Positions 25,854 through 34,223 of a DNA stretch of 64,000 bases are shown here, one piece after another. The DNA is taken from assembly GCF_000425945.1 (NCBI RefSeq), contig NZ_KE384480.1, positions 186,001 to 250,000 of the forward strand, written 5' to 3'. The translations under genes and the position numbers were made by a program. Below the pieces are notes generated by a model. The model was not told where the DNA came from. It searched no databases and saw nothing but the letters and a program-made list of their open reading frames with translations. This DNA is from Candidatus Solirubrobacter pratensis (GTDB lineage: Bacteria; Actinomycetota; Thermoleophilia; Solirubrobacterales; Solirubrobacteraceae). Position 1 is the first letter of the stretch; each line of letters begins with the position of its first letter.

Positions 25854-27055
25854 GCGGCGCCTCGCACGTACTCGTCGAGCTTCTCCGCCATGGCCGCGGC
25901 GAACGCCTCGTCGTTGATGTTGCAGTCCAGCTCGATCAGCTCGACCCGGTCGTCGAGGCCTTCGCGCAAGGCGGCGAACAGCGCCGCGTCGGCCTCCGGG
26001 TCGTGGAACGGCTGCCCCTCGGCGTCGATCAGCGAGACGCCGCCGAGCGGGATGAAGAGCGCCGTCGGGCCGGTGGCCCGCGAGAGCTTGCGGGCGATCC
26101 GGCGCCCCAGCTCCGCGCACTCCTCCGCGGTCGTGCGCATGAGCGTCACGGACGGATTGTGGACGTACAGGTTGCGGTCCTCGAACTGCGGCGGCACGGT
26201 GTCGCGGGCGCCGAAGTTGACCATGTCGAGCGCGCCGAGGGAGACGACCTGGGGCAGGCCGGCGCGGCCGGCCGCCTCGAGCCGCTCCGGCCCGGCGGAG
26301 AGCACGCCGCCGACGAGGTCGTCGCACAGCTCGGTGGTCGTGGCGTCGAGCACGCCGCGCAGGAAGCCGGCCTCGACGAGCGCCTCCATCGCGCGCCCGC
26401 CGGTGCCGGTGGCGTGGAAGACGAGGACTTCGTACCCGCGCGTCTCGAGCAGCTCGCGGGCGTGGTCGACGCACGGCGTGGTGACCCCGAACATCGTCGC
26501 GGCGAGCAAGGCCCGCCGCTCGCCCTGCTCGACCGGCGGCGCGCCGACCATCCCCGCCATCGCGCCGGCCGCGTTGGCGAGGATGCGCGCCGAGATCGAG
26601 TTCAGCCCGGCGACATCGGTCACCGACGCCATCAGCGTCACGTCGCTGCCGCCGACGTAGTCGCGCGTGTCCCCGGCGGCCATCGTCGAGACCATCAGCT
26701 TCGGCACGCCGACCGGCACGGCGCGCATCGCGGCCGTCGCGATCGCCGTGTTGCCCGAGCCGCCGGCGCCGAGCACGCCGTCGAGCCGGCCCTCGGCGTG
26801 CAGGCGCGCCGCGAGCGCGGCGGCTCCGGCGGCCATCGCGCTCACCGCCGCGCCGCGATCGGTCAGCGAGGCGAGGTCGGCGCCCGCCTCCGCCGCGACC
26901 TGCTCGCGCGTGATGTCCGGTTCGGCGCCGTGCGGCGCCCCCTGCGTGCCCGCGTCGGCGAGGAGGACGCCGACGCCGGACTCCAGCAGGCGCTCGCGCA
27001 GGAACGCGAGCTCGTCGCCCTTGGTGTCCAGGGTCCCGATCACGAGCACCGCCAT
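25850..27055 (-). CDS. UPF0261 / Tm-1-like ATP-binding protein
   Basis: 401 residues starting MAVLVIGTLDTKGDELAFLR. Typical UPF0261 pieces follow: DAGTQGAPHGAEPDITREQV, GVLGAGGSGNTAIATAAMRA, PKLMVSTMAAGDTRDYVGGS, VFHATGTGGRAMEALVEAG and DCNINDEAFAAAMAEKL. The Tm-1-like N-terminal domain of this family binds ATP. With the next gene it makes the two halves of a full Tm-1 protein. It starts 13 bases after the M24 gene. Confidence 0.9.
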   Translation of the reverse strand: MAVLVIGTLDTKGDELAFLRERLLESGVGVLLADAGTQGAPHGAEPDITREQVAAEAGADLASLTDRGAAVSAMAAGAAALAARLHAEGRLDGVLGAGGSGNTAIATAAMRAVPVGVPKLMVSTMAAGDTRDYVGGSDVTLMASVTDVAGLNSISARILANAAGAMAGMVGAPPVEQGERRALLAATMFGVTTPCVDHARELLETRGYEVLVFHATGTGGRAMEALVEAGFLRGVLDATTTELCDDLVGGVLSAGPERLEAAGRAGLPQVVSLGALDMVNFGARDTVPPQFEDRNLYVHNPSVTLMRTTAEECAELGRRIARKLSRATGPTALFIPLGGVSLIDAEGQPFHDPEADAALFAALREGLDDRVELIELDCNINDEAFAAAMAEKLDEYVRGAA

Positions 27056-27068
27056 GGCGGAAGGACTA

Positions 27069-28271
27069 TCAGGCCGGGATCGTGAGGCTCTCGATGTCGC
27101 TCGGGTAGTCGGTCAGGATCTCGATGCCGTCTGGCGTGACCGCGACCGTGTCGGAGTGGCGGAAGCCGCCGAGGTCGGCCGCGTACAGGCCCGGCTCGAC
27201 CGTGAAGACCATCCCGGGCTCGATCACCGTGTGGTCGCCGAGGTCCAGGAACGGCGCCTCGTGGTTGCGCAGGCCGATCGCGTGGCCGGTGTGCTGGCGC
27301 CAGTGCCCGAGCAGCCGGTGGTCCTCGAGATACTCCATCACCGCCGCGTCGACGTCCGAGCAGGTGACGCCCGGGCGCAGAGCCGCGAACGCGACCTGCT
27401 GGACGGCCACGGTGTGGTCGAACAGCCGGCGCATCTCGTCCGTCGGCGCGCCGATGATCATCGCGCGCTCGAGCTCGGCGTTGTAGCCCCACACCGGCGC
27501 GCTGGTCTCGCTCACGAGCACGTCGCCCGCGCGCAGCTCGATGTTGTGCGCGACGGCGTGCGCCCACGCGCTGCGCGGCCCGATCTGCCCGCGGTAGCCC
27601 GCCGCGGCGCCGTCCTGGGAGCCTTGCTGGCCGTAGTCGTCGCCGAGCGCCGCGATCATCGCGAGCGTGGCCTCCATGCCGGCCCGCAGGCTGGCCTCGG
27701 TCTCGGTCGCGCCCGGGCGGCTGTACTCCTGCAGCAGGCGGTGGGCGAGCTCGCACCAGCGCGCGCTCTCGCGGATCAGTCCGATCTCGGCCTCGCTCTT
27801 GCACATCATCATGGCCTCGATGACCGGCGCGAGCGGGAGGACCGCGCTCTCCGCCGCGTCACTGAGCGACCGGCCCCGGTAGCCGAGGATGCCGGGATAG
27901 CCGTCGCTGTCGGCGCCGATGCTGCCGCGGATGCCGAGGTCCGCGAGCAGCCGGGAGAGCAGCAGCATCGGGTGCTGCACGCCTGGATACTCAGGGTAGG
28001 ACTCGACGCGCTCGAACGCCGTCTCGGCCCGCACTCGCTCGAGCTCGAAATCGGGCACGAAGACCGCCGGCTCGCCGCCCACGGCCTGGGCGACGACCAC
28101 GGGCCGCTCGGTGGCGAGGAAGTTCAAGCCGGTGAAGTAGCGGATGTAGTCGGCGCCGAAGAGCACGTAGCCGCTCAATCCTTCAGCGCGCACGTGCTCC
28201 TGCAGCCGCTCGCGGCGCGCGGCCAGCTCGGCCGCCGGTATTCCCGTCCGCGGTTGCGTCGGTTGCTCCAT
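27069..28271 (-). CDS. M24 family metallopeptidase-like protein (creatinase/prolidase fold)
   Basis: 400 residues: N-terminal creatinase-type domain (LSGYVLFGADYIRYFTGLNF) and a C-terminal pita-bread catalytic domain. The usual metal ligands are altered: SETSAPVWGYNAELERAM has Glu where Asp and SD-TR are expected; GHAIGLRNHEAP and FTVEPGLY keep His and Glu; the last Glu is replaced in GFRHSDTVAVTPDG. It therefore belongs to a branch with non-standard ligands, and hydrolysis of a non-peptide amide is possible. First gene of the operon with the Tm-1 pair. Confidence 0.85.
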   Translation of the reverse strand: MEQPTQPRTGIPAAELAARRERLQEHVRAEGLSGYVLFGADYIRYFTGLNFLATERPVVVAQAVGGEPAVFVPDFELERVRAETAFERVESYPEYPGVQHPMLLLSRLLADLGIRGSIGADSDGYPGILGYRGRSLSDAAESAVLPLAPVIEAMMMCKSEAEIGLIRESARWCELAHRLLQEYSRPGATETEASLRAGMEATLAMIAALGDDYGQQGSQDGAAAGYRGQIGPRSAWAHAVAHNIELRAGDVLVSETSAPVWGYNAELERAMIIGAPTDEMRRLFDHTVAVQQVAFAALRPGVTCSDVDAAVMEYLEDHRLLGHWRQHTGHAIGLRNHEAPFLDLGDHTVIEPGMVFTVEPGLYAADLGGFRHSDTVAVTPDGIEILTDYPSDIESLTIPA

Positions 28272-28392
28272 GGGTCCCTCCTGAAAGCTCGGTTGTGCCC
28301 CGCCCGCACCCTATTGGCGGATCGTGAGAGCGACCATTGCGCGATCAGGCGAAAACAGCCGCCTTGCCTTGGACAAACCACAAGGTCCGTGC

Positions 28393-29298
28393 ATGAATCG
28401 GCCGGTGAGCGTCCCGCTGCCGGACACGTTCCGAAGACGCGCCGTGCGGGCCGGAGAGATCACGATCAACGCGCTGACGGGCGGCGCCGGGCCGCCGGTC
28501 CTGCTGCTCCACGGCTATCCGCAGACGCATGTGGTCTGGCACCGGGTGGCGCCCGTGCTCGCCGAGCGCCACACGGTCGTCATGACCGACCTGCGCGGCT
28601 ACGGCGACAGCGACAAGCCCAGCGGGGGAACCCGCCACGAGGCCTATTCCAAGCGCGCGATGGCGCGCGACCAGCTGCTGGTGATGCGCGAGCTCGGGTT
28701 CGAGCGCTTCGCCGTCGCCGGGCATGACCGGGGCGGCCGGGTCGCGCACCGCCTCGCGCTCGACGACCCGGCGGCGGTGTCCGCGCTGGCGGTGCTCGAC
28801 ATCGTCCCGACGCTGCACGCGTTCCGGCACGCGGACGCCGACTTCGGGCGCGGCTACTACCACTGGTTCTTCCTCGCGGCGCCCGACGGCGTCCCCGAGC
28901 GGCTGCTCGCCGACGAAGCTGTGTTCTGGATCCGGACCCACGTGCAGGCGCGCCACCATGGCGGCGCGCCGTTCGATCCCGGCGCGCTGGAGGAGTACGT
29001 CCGCTGCTTCTCCGATCCGGCGACGATCCACGCCTCCTGCGAGGACTACCGGGCGGCGGCCACGATCGACCTCGAGCACGACGCGCGCGACGCCGCCCAC
29101 GGGCATCGCGTGACTGCGCCGCTGCTGGCGCTGTGGGGCCGGCACAGCTTCGTCGGGCGCAGCTACCGCGTGCTCGACGTCTGGCGCGGCTACGCGGAGC
29201 TGGTCGACGGCCGCCCGCTGCCGGCCGATCACCATCTGCCCGAGGAGGCGCCGCAGGAGACCGCCGAGGCGCTGCTCGCGTTCTTCGCCGCGGCCTGA
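28393..29298 (+). CDS. Fluoroacetate/haloacetate dehalogenase-like alpha/beta hydrolase
   Basis: 301 residues from ATG 28393. It keeps the fluoroacetate dehalogenase active-site pattern: LHGYPQTHVVWHRVAP, DLRGYGDSDKP, nucleophile D112 with R113 and R116 in GHDRGGRVAHR, D136 in VLDIVP, H157-W158 in YYHWFFLAAP, Y219 in CEDYRA, and a C-terminal His in ADHHLPEEAP (H280 or H281). These are the residues used in known enzymes to hold the carboxylate, the halide and the catalytic Asp. Fluoroacetate versus chloroacetate use cannot be told by sight. Divergent from the M24 operon. Confidence 0.82.
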   Translation: MNRPVSVPLPDTFRRRAVRAGEITINALTGGAGPPVLLLHGYPQTHVVWHRVAPVLAERHTVVMTDLRGYGDSDKPSGGTRHEAYSKRAMARDQLLVMRELGFERFAVAGHDRGGRVAHRLALDDPAAVSALAVLDIVPTLHAFRHADADFGRGYYHWFFLAAPDGVPERLLADEAVFWIRTHVQARHHGGAPFDPGALEEYVRCFSDPATIHASCEDYRAAATIDLEHDARDAAHGHRVTAPLLALWGRHSFVGRSYRVLDVWRGYAELVDGRPLPADHHLPEEAPQETAEALLAFFAAA

Positions 29299-29350
29299 CC
29301 GGGGAGCGGCTAGTGACAAGCGGGCCCCGGAGCGGCATGCTAGGCAGGCG

Positions 29351-31921
29351 ATGCCGCGGATCCTCGAACGCGACGCGGAGCTCGCGCGGCTGGACGACCG
29401 GCGGCGCGAGGTGCGCGGGAGCGGGCGCGGGCGGCTCGTCGTGGTCTCCGGCGAGGCCGGCATCGGCAAGTCGGCACTGGTGCGCGAGCTGTGCGCGCGT
29501 GCGAGTGGCGAGCGCGTCCGGTCTGGCGGCTGCGACGCGCTGCGCACGCCGCGCGCGCTCGGGCCGTTCGTGGACATCGCCGAGGACGCCGGCGGCGAGC
29601 TGTTGGAGACGATCGTGCGCCAGGCGCCGCCCGCCGAGGTCGCCGCCGCGCTGATGGCGGAGCTGCGCGGCGGTGGGAGCATCGTCGTGCTGGAGGACCT
29701 GCACTGGGCCGACGAGGCGACGCTCGACGTCCTGCGCCTCCTCGCCCGCCGGATCGCCTCGCTGCCGGCGCTGCTCGTCGCGACCTGCCGCGACGGCTCG
29801 GCGCCGCTGCAGGTGGCGCTGGGCGACGTGCCGGCGGACGCGATCGACCGGCTCGCGCTCGCGCCGCTCTCGCTCCAAGCCGTGCACGCGCTCGCGGGCC
29901 GGCTGGATCCGGCGGAGCTGCATCACCGCACGGCCGGCAATCCGTTCTTCGTCACCGAGGTCGTCGCCGCCGGCGGCGACATCCCGCGCACCGTGCGCGA
30001 CGCCGTGCTGGCGCGCGCCGCGCGGCTGGACGAGCACGCGCGCATGGTGCTCGACGCGGTGGCGATCGAGCCCGCGCGGATGGAGCTGCGGCTGCTCGAC
30101 GCGCTGGCGGACGGGGAGACGGCCGGGCTCGACGCGTGCCTGGAGGCGGGGATGCTGCAGGTCGAGCGCGCCACGATCGGCCTCCGGCACGAGATCGCGC
30201 GCGCGGCGATCGAGGAGGCGCTGTCCCCGCTGCGCCGGCTGCAGCTGCACCGCCGCGCGCTGGCGGCGCTCCAGGGGGCGATCGGGCGGCCCCCGGACCC
30301 GGCACGGCTCGCCCACCACGCCGAGGCTGCCGACGACGCCGAGGCGGTCCTGCGGTTCGCTTCGGCGGCGGCTGCGCGGGCGGCGGCGCTGGGGTCGCAT
30401 GGCGAGGCGGCGTCGCAGTACGCCCGCGCCCTCCGGCACTCGGCCTGGCTCGGGTACTCGCGCCGCGTCGAGCTGCTCGAGCGGCGCTCCTACGAGTGCT
30501 ACCTGACCGGCGCGATCGCGGAGGCGACGGAGGCGCGCCGCGCCGCGATGGAGCTGCACCGCGCCGCGGGCGACCGCCTGCGCGAGGGCGGCGCGCACCG
30601 CTGGCTGTCGCGGCTGGCGTGGTTCTCCGGCGAGACCGCGGTCGCGGAGGAGGAGGCGCGCGTCGCGATCGAGCTGCTGGAGCCACTCGGCCCCGGCCGC
30701 GAGCTCGCGATGGCCTACAGCAACCTCGCGCAGCTGCGGATGCTGATCAGCGACGACGACGCGGCGATCGCGTGGGGCGAGCGAGCGATCGCGCTGGCCG
30801 AAGGGCTCGGCGAGCCCGAGATCCTCGCGCACGCGCTCAACAACGCCGGCACCGCCGAGCTGCGGCGCGGCGGGAGCGCGGCCAAGCTCGAGCGCAGCCT
30901 CGCGCTGGCGCTGGAGCACGGGTTCGAGGAGCACGTCGCGCGCGCGTACGCGAACCTGGGCTCGACGCAGCTCGGGCTGCGCGACTACTCGGCCGCGGAC
31001 CGCAGCCTCGACGCGGGCATCGCGTACTGCCGCGAACGCGACCTCGATGCGTGGCGGCTCTCCATGGGCGGCGAGCGCGCGCTCTCGCAGCTCGCGCGAG
31101 GGCGCTGGGACGCCGCCGCCGAGAGCGCCCGCGAGGTGCTCGCGCATCCCGGCGTCGCGATGCCGAGCCGCATCTACCCGCTCGTCGTGCTCGGCCGGCT
31201 GCGCGCCCGCCGCGGCGAGGCGAACGTCTGGCCGCCGCTCGACGAGGCGCTCGAGCTCGCGCGCGGCACCGGCGAGCTGCAGCGGTTGCATCCGGTGGCG
31301 TCGGCGCGCGCGGAGGCCCGCTGGCTGGGCGGCGAGGACGGCGCGATCGGCGCCGAGACCGTCGCGGCGCTGCGCCTCGCGGTCGAGCAGGACGATCCGT
31401 GGGCGGCCGGCGAGCTGCTCGTCTGGCGCCGCCGCGCCGGGATGGCCGACGAGGTCGCGCTCGACGCGGTCGCCGAGCCGTTCATGCTCGAGCTCGCCGG
31501 CGCGGCCGCGGTCGCGGCGGAGCGCTGGGCGCAGACGGGCTGCCCGTACGAGGCGGCGCTCGCGCTCGCGCACGCCGACCAGGAGGCGGCGCAGCGCGAG
31601 GCGCTCGGCTGGCTGCAGCGCCTCGGCGCGCCCCCCGCGGCCCTGCGCGTCGCGCGGATGCTGCGCGAGCGCAGCGCCCGCGACGTCGGCCGCGGCCCGC
31701 GCGTCGCCACCCGCGCCGACCGTAACGGGCTCACGGCGCGCGAGCAGGAGGTGCTGGGGCTGGTCGCGGAGGGGCTGCGCAACGCCGACATCGCGGCGCG
31801 GCTGTTCGTCTCCGAGAAGACGGTCGCCCACCACGTCTCGGCGATCCTGCGCAAGCTCGACGTGCGCTCGCGCGGCGAGGCCGCCGTGGCGGCCGAGCGG
31901 CTCCAGATCGCGGACCGCTAG
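29351..31921 (+). CDS. LuxR-family ATP-binding regulator (LAL type)
   Basis: 856 residues. N-terminal AAA ATPase with Walker A GEAGIGKSALVRELC and Walker B IVVLEDLHWADEA, then a long helical TPR-like region (AALGSHGEAASQYARALRH and similar), and a C-terminal LuxR helix-turn-helix: LTAREQEVLGLVAEGLRNAD and SEKTVAHHVSAILRKLDVRS. Such regulators sense a ligand with the TPR part and activate nearby or distant operons. No obvious partner, though it lies between a dehalogenase and a nitrilase homologue. Confidence 0.9.
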   Translation: MPRILERDAELARLDDRRREVRGSGRGRLVVVSGEAGIGKSALVRELCARASGERVRSGGCDALRTPRALGPFVDIAEDAGGELLETIVRQAPPAEVAAALMAELRGGGSIVVLEDLHWADEATLDVLRLLARRIASLPALLVATCRDGSAPLQVALGDVPADAIDRLALAPLSLQAVHALAGRLDPAELHHRTAGNPFFVTEVVAAGGDIPRTVRDAVLARAARLDEHARMVLDAVAIEPARMELRLLDALADGETAGLDACLEAGMLQVERATIGLRHEIARAAIEEALSPLRRLQLHRRALAALQGAIGRPPDPARLAHHAEAADDAEAVLRFASAAAARAAALGSHGEAASQYARALRHSAWLGYSRRVELLERRSYECYLTGAIAEATEARRAAMELHRAAGDRLREGGAHRWLSRLAWFSGETAVAEEEARVAIELLEPLGPGRELAMAYSNLAQLRMLISDDDAAIAWGERAIALAEGLGEPEILAHALNNAGTAELRRGGSAAKLERSLALALEHGFEEHVARAYANLGSTQLGLRDYSAADRSLDAGIAYCRERDLDAWRLSMGGERALSQLARGRWDAAAESAREVLAHPGVAMPSRIYPLVVLGRLRARRGEANVWPPLDEALELARGTGELQRLHPVASARAEARWLGGEDGAIGAETVAALRLAVEQDDPWAAGELLVWRRRAGMADEVALDAVAEPFMLELAGAAAVAAERWAQTGCPYEAALALAHADQEAAQREALGWLQRLGAPPAALRVARMLRERSARDVGRGPRVATRADRNGLTAREQEVLGLVAEGLRNADIAARLFVSEKTVAHHVSAILRKLDVRSRGEAAVAAERLQIADR

Positions 31922-31973
31922 CGGCCGCAGCGCCGCCTGCGCGCCCCTCAGCTCGTCGATCGCGGTGCCGCGC

Positions 31974-33053
31974 TCACGCGGTGGTCGCGGTACTCGGGTC
32001 GAGTGCCGCGTAGATGCCGCGCTCCTGCAGCGCTCGCACCTGGGGCTCCAGCACCTCGCGGCGATAGGTGTCGTGGTCGTACGGTGCGCGGTCCGCGTAG
32101 AGGTTCTTCGGGTAGATCGGCTGCTCGTAGATCAGGCGGTACTGCTCGGTCGTGAGATCCTTGAGCCAGTTTCCCCACTTCGCGTTGGCGCGGAAGTGCC
32201 GCAGTGCGTGCACGTCGATCGTCCCCGCCACCCAGGAGGAGCCGCCGCTGTAGGCGTGCTCTCCGACGACGCGGCCGAGGTGGTCGACGATCAGCGAGTG
32301 GCCGCCGAACGTGTCGATCGGCGTCTCGTCCTCGGGCGTCAGGTAGTAGGTGCCGACGTTGGGAGCGATGACGTACATGTTGTTGTCCAGCGCGCGGGCC
32401 CGGGTCTGGACGACGAACGTGTCGCTCGCGCGATGCGGGAAGGAGGCGCGATAGACGACCTCGGCGCCGTTCATCGCCAGGCCGCGGGCGTTCTCGGGAT
32501 ATGAGCCCTCGTTGGCCATCATGATCCCGAGCCGGCCGATCTCGGTGTCCGCCACCGGGTAGAAGGCGTCGAGCGTCGCGCCGTAGAGCTCGATCCAGCG
32601 GTCGAAGACGTTGTGCGGGGTGACCGAGTGCTCGACGGGGAGCAGCGGCACGACCTTGTGGTGGCGGAGCACGACCTGGCCGTCCGGGTCCAGCACGAAG
32701 CCGACGTTGAAGAACCGGCCCGGGAACTCGGGATGCCGGGCCTTGGCCTGGGCCATCACGAACACGCCCCACTTGCCAGCCAGGCGCCCGAGCTCGTCGG
32801 TCTCGGGCCCGGGGATGTCGATCGCGCACTCGCGCGCGAACGTCTCGTGGTCGACGTCGAGCACCTCGTCGTTGAACCCCTGAAGCGCCCCTTCGGGGAT
32901 CGCGACCAGGCGTACCGGCAGGTCGAGCCCACCGAGCCACGTCGACGCCGTCATGAGGTGGTCGATGTGCTCGAGGTTGCGGCGGATGTCGTCGCGGCGC
33001 CGGATTCCCCACATCGTTGGGACCAGCCCGATCGCCTGATACGGCTCGACCAT
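31974..33053 (-). CDS. Nitrilase superfamily protein with Ala at the catalytic Cys site
   Basis: 359 residues from ATG 33053, which has an excellent GGAGGAG site. The carbon-nitrogen hydrolase scaffold is complete: E54 in AIPEGALQGF and K133 in RHHKVVPLLPVE are two of the triad. The third residue, normally Cys in a CNEGSYPE-type motif, is Ala180 here: LGIMMANEGSYPENARGLAM, with codon GCC. Family members need that Cys for the thioester intermediate, so ordinary hydrolysis is unlikely and a binding or regulatory role is more plausible. Convergent with the LuxR regulator. Confidence 0.88.
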   Translation of the reverse strand: MVEPYQAIGLVPTMWGIRRRDDIRRNLEHIDHLMTASTWLGGLDLPVRLVAIPEGALQGFNDEVLDVDHETFARECAIDIPGPETDELGRLAGKWGVFVMAQAKARHPEFPGRFFNVGFVLDPDGQVVLRHHKVVPLLPVEHSVTPHNVFDRWIELYGATLDAFYPVADTEIGRLGIMMANEGSYPENARGLAMNGAEVVYRASFPHRASDTFVVQTRARALDNNMYVIAPNVGTYYLTPEDETPIDTFGGHSLIVDHLGRVVGEHAYSGGSSWVAGTIDVHALRHFRANAKWGNWLKDLTTEQYRLIYEQPIYPKNLYADRAPYDHDTYRREVLEPQVRALQERGIYAALDPSTATTA

Positions 33054-33124
33054 CAGCTTCTCCTCCACTGGGACGGAAACCGGCATCGTCCCAGACTTCC
33101 GAGCATGCACGGGCAGGCGCCCGG

Positions 33125-34129
33125 TCACTTTCGAAACCACTGCGGAGCCGCGCCCCGCAGGCGAGGCCGAAGAGCCACACCTGCGACGACGAGGCCGCAC
33201 AGGACGATGATTCCCAACAGCAGAGACCACGGGACCGTCCAGGCGTGCCCCGATGCCTTGGTGGCGGCGAGCGGCGCGATCGAGCCTGCCGCGTCGGTGA
33301 GCAGAGGGACGAGTGTGACGGTCGCCCTCAGCCTGAGCGCAGGAGCCACACCGTGCAGCGGCACGGACTCCTTCCACATGTCACCAGGCAGCAATGGGGG
33401 CGAGTCGGCGATCTTCCTGCCACCAACCGCCCAGCGGCCGAAGGGACCGGAGGCGGACACCGCTTGGCGGGCGGTGAGGATGGCGTTGCCCGTGTTGTGG
33501 ATCGTATAGGTGACGGTCGCGTCTCCCTTCCCGAACGGGTTGGGCGTATGCGAGTAGTGCACGCGCACGCTCTCGACCGAGAGGCTCGGCTTGATCGCTC
33601 CGGCTACACGCAGGCGGATCCGGATGCCGACTCGCCGGTCCACGTCGCTCCCGCCCGCTGCGGCGGTCTGCGCCGGCGAGGTCACGATGCCGCCCACGTA
33701 GTCGCCCGGCGCGGCGTCCTCGGGAAGGGTGATTGCGAACGGCACCTCGACCGATTCGCCGGACGGGACCGTCACGTCGTCTCGGTCCGGGTGTACCCAT
33801 GCACCTACCGCCGTCGACTTCGCATCCTTGGTGACCAGGTCGAGCCGGCCCGCGTGGGTGGTGAAGCCGTCGGCGGCGTAGAGAGTGAGGTGGAGCGGCG
33901 TGGTGGCGCGGTTGACGACGACGATGCCGTCCTCGAGTCGTCCGCCCGGATTGATGGTGTAGCCGTAGTTCTGCCGGTCGGCCCCGAAGTCGTTGGCGGC
34001 CGTCTTTACCGTCCAGGGGACGGCGTCGTCCGCAGCCGCGGCAGGCCGGGCGACCAACCCGAACAGCCCCGACGTGGCCAACAGCAGTGCGACCGCGGCG
34101 GTGCGGCGTGTGGGCGGGTGCAACGTCAT
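33125..34129 (-). CDS. Exported WxL-interacting-type protein (DUF916-like)
   Basis: 334 residues: signal peptide (TAAVALLLATSGLFGLVARP then AAAADD), two beta-sandwich regions (TINPGGRLEDGIVVVNRATT; VESVRVHYSHTPNPFGKGDA) and a C-terminal membrane helix (WSLLLGIIVLCGLVVAGVAL) with a basic tail. This is the architecture of WxLIP / DUF916-DUF3324 proteins, which hold WxL-domain proteins at the cell surface in Firmicutes. Downstream of the phosphatase on the same strand, separated by a hairpin. Confidence 0.8.
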   Translation of the reverse strand: MTLHPPTRRTAAVALLLATSGLFGLVARPAAAADDAVPWTVKTAANDFGADRQNYGYTINPGGRLEDGIVVVNRATTPLHLTLYAADGFTTHAGRLDLVTKDAKSTAVGAWVHPDRDDVTVPSGESVEVPFAITLPEDAAPGDYVGGIVTSPAQTAAAGGSDVDRRVGIRIRLRVAGAIKPSLSVESVRVHYSHTPNPFGKGDATVTYTIHNTGNAILTARQAVSASGPFGRWAVGGRKIADSPPLLPGDMWKESVPLHGVAPALRLRATVTLVPLLTDAAGSIAPLAATKASGHAWTVPWSLLLGIIVLCGLVVAGVALRPRLRGAAPQWFRK

Positions 34130-34174
34130 GGTCCTCGGGGAGTCTGGGAACTGGGGGTAAACGCACGAGTGGGA

Positions 34175-34193
34175 TGGGCGCCGATGGCGCCCA
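34175..34193 (-). terminator. Hairpin between phosphatase and WxLIP genes
   Basis: TGGGCGCC and GGCGCCCA with a 3-nt loop form an 8-bp stem 31 bases past the phosphatase stop and 46 bases before the WxLIP start. It may be a partial terminator that lowers WxLIP expression. Confidence 0.45.
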
Positions 34194-34223
34194 CCCCGTC
34201 ACCGCTGTGGGACTTACCGGTCG

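Noticed and set aside
28580..31834. 1084-codon minus-strand frame opposite the LuxR-type regulator
   Set aside because: Composition is that of a shadow (long runs of Arg, Ala, Leu, His); the plus strand has clear AAA and LuxR motifs.
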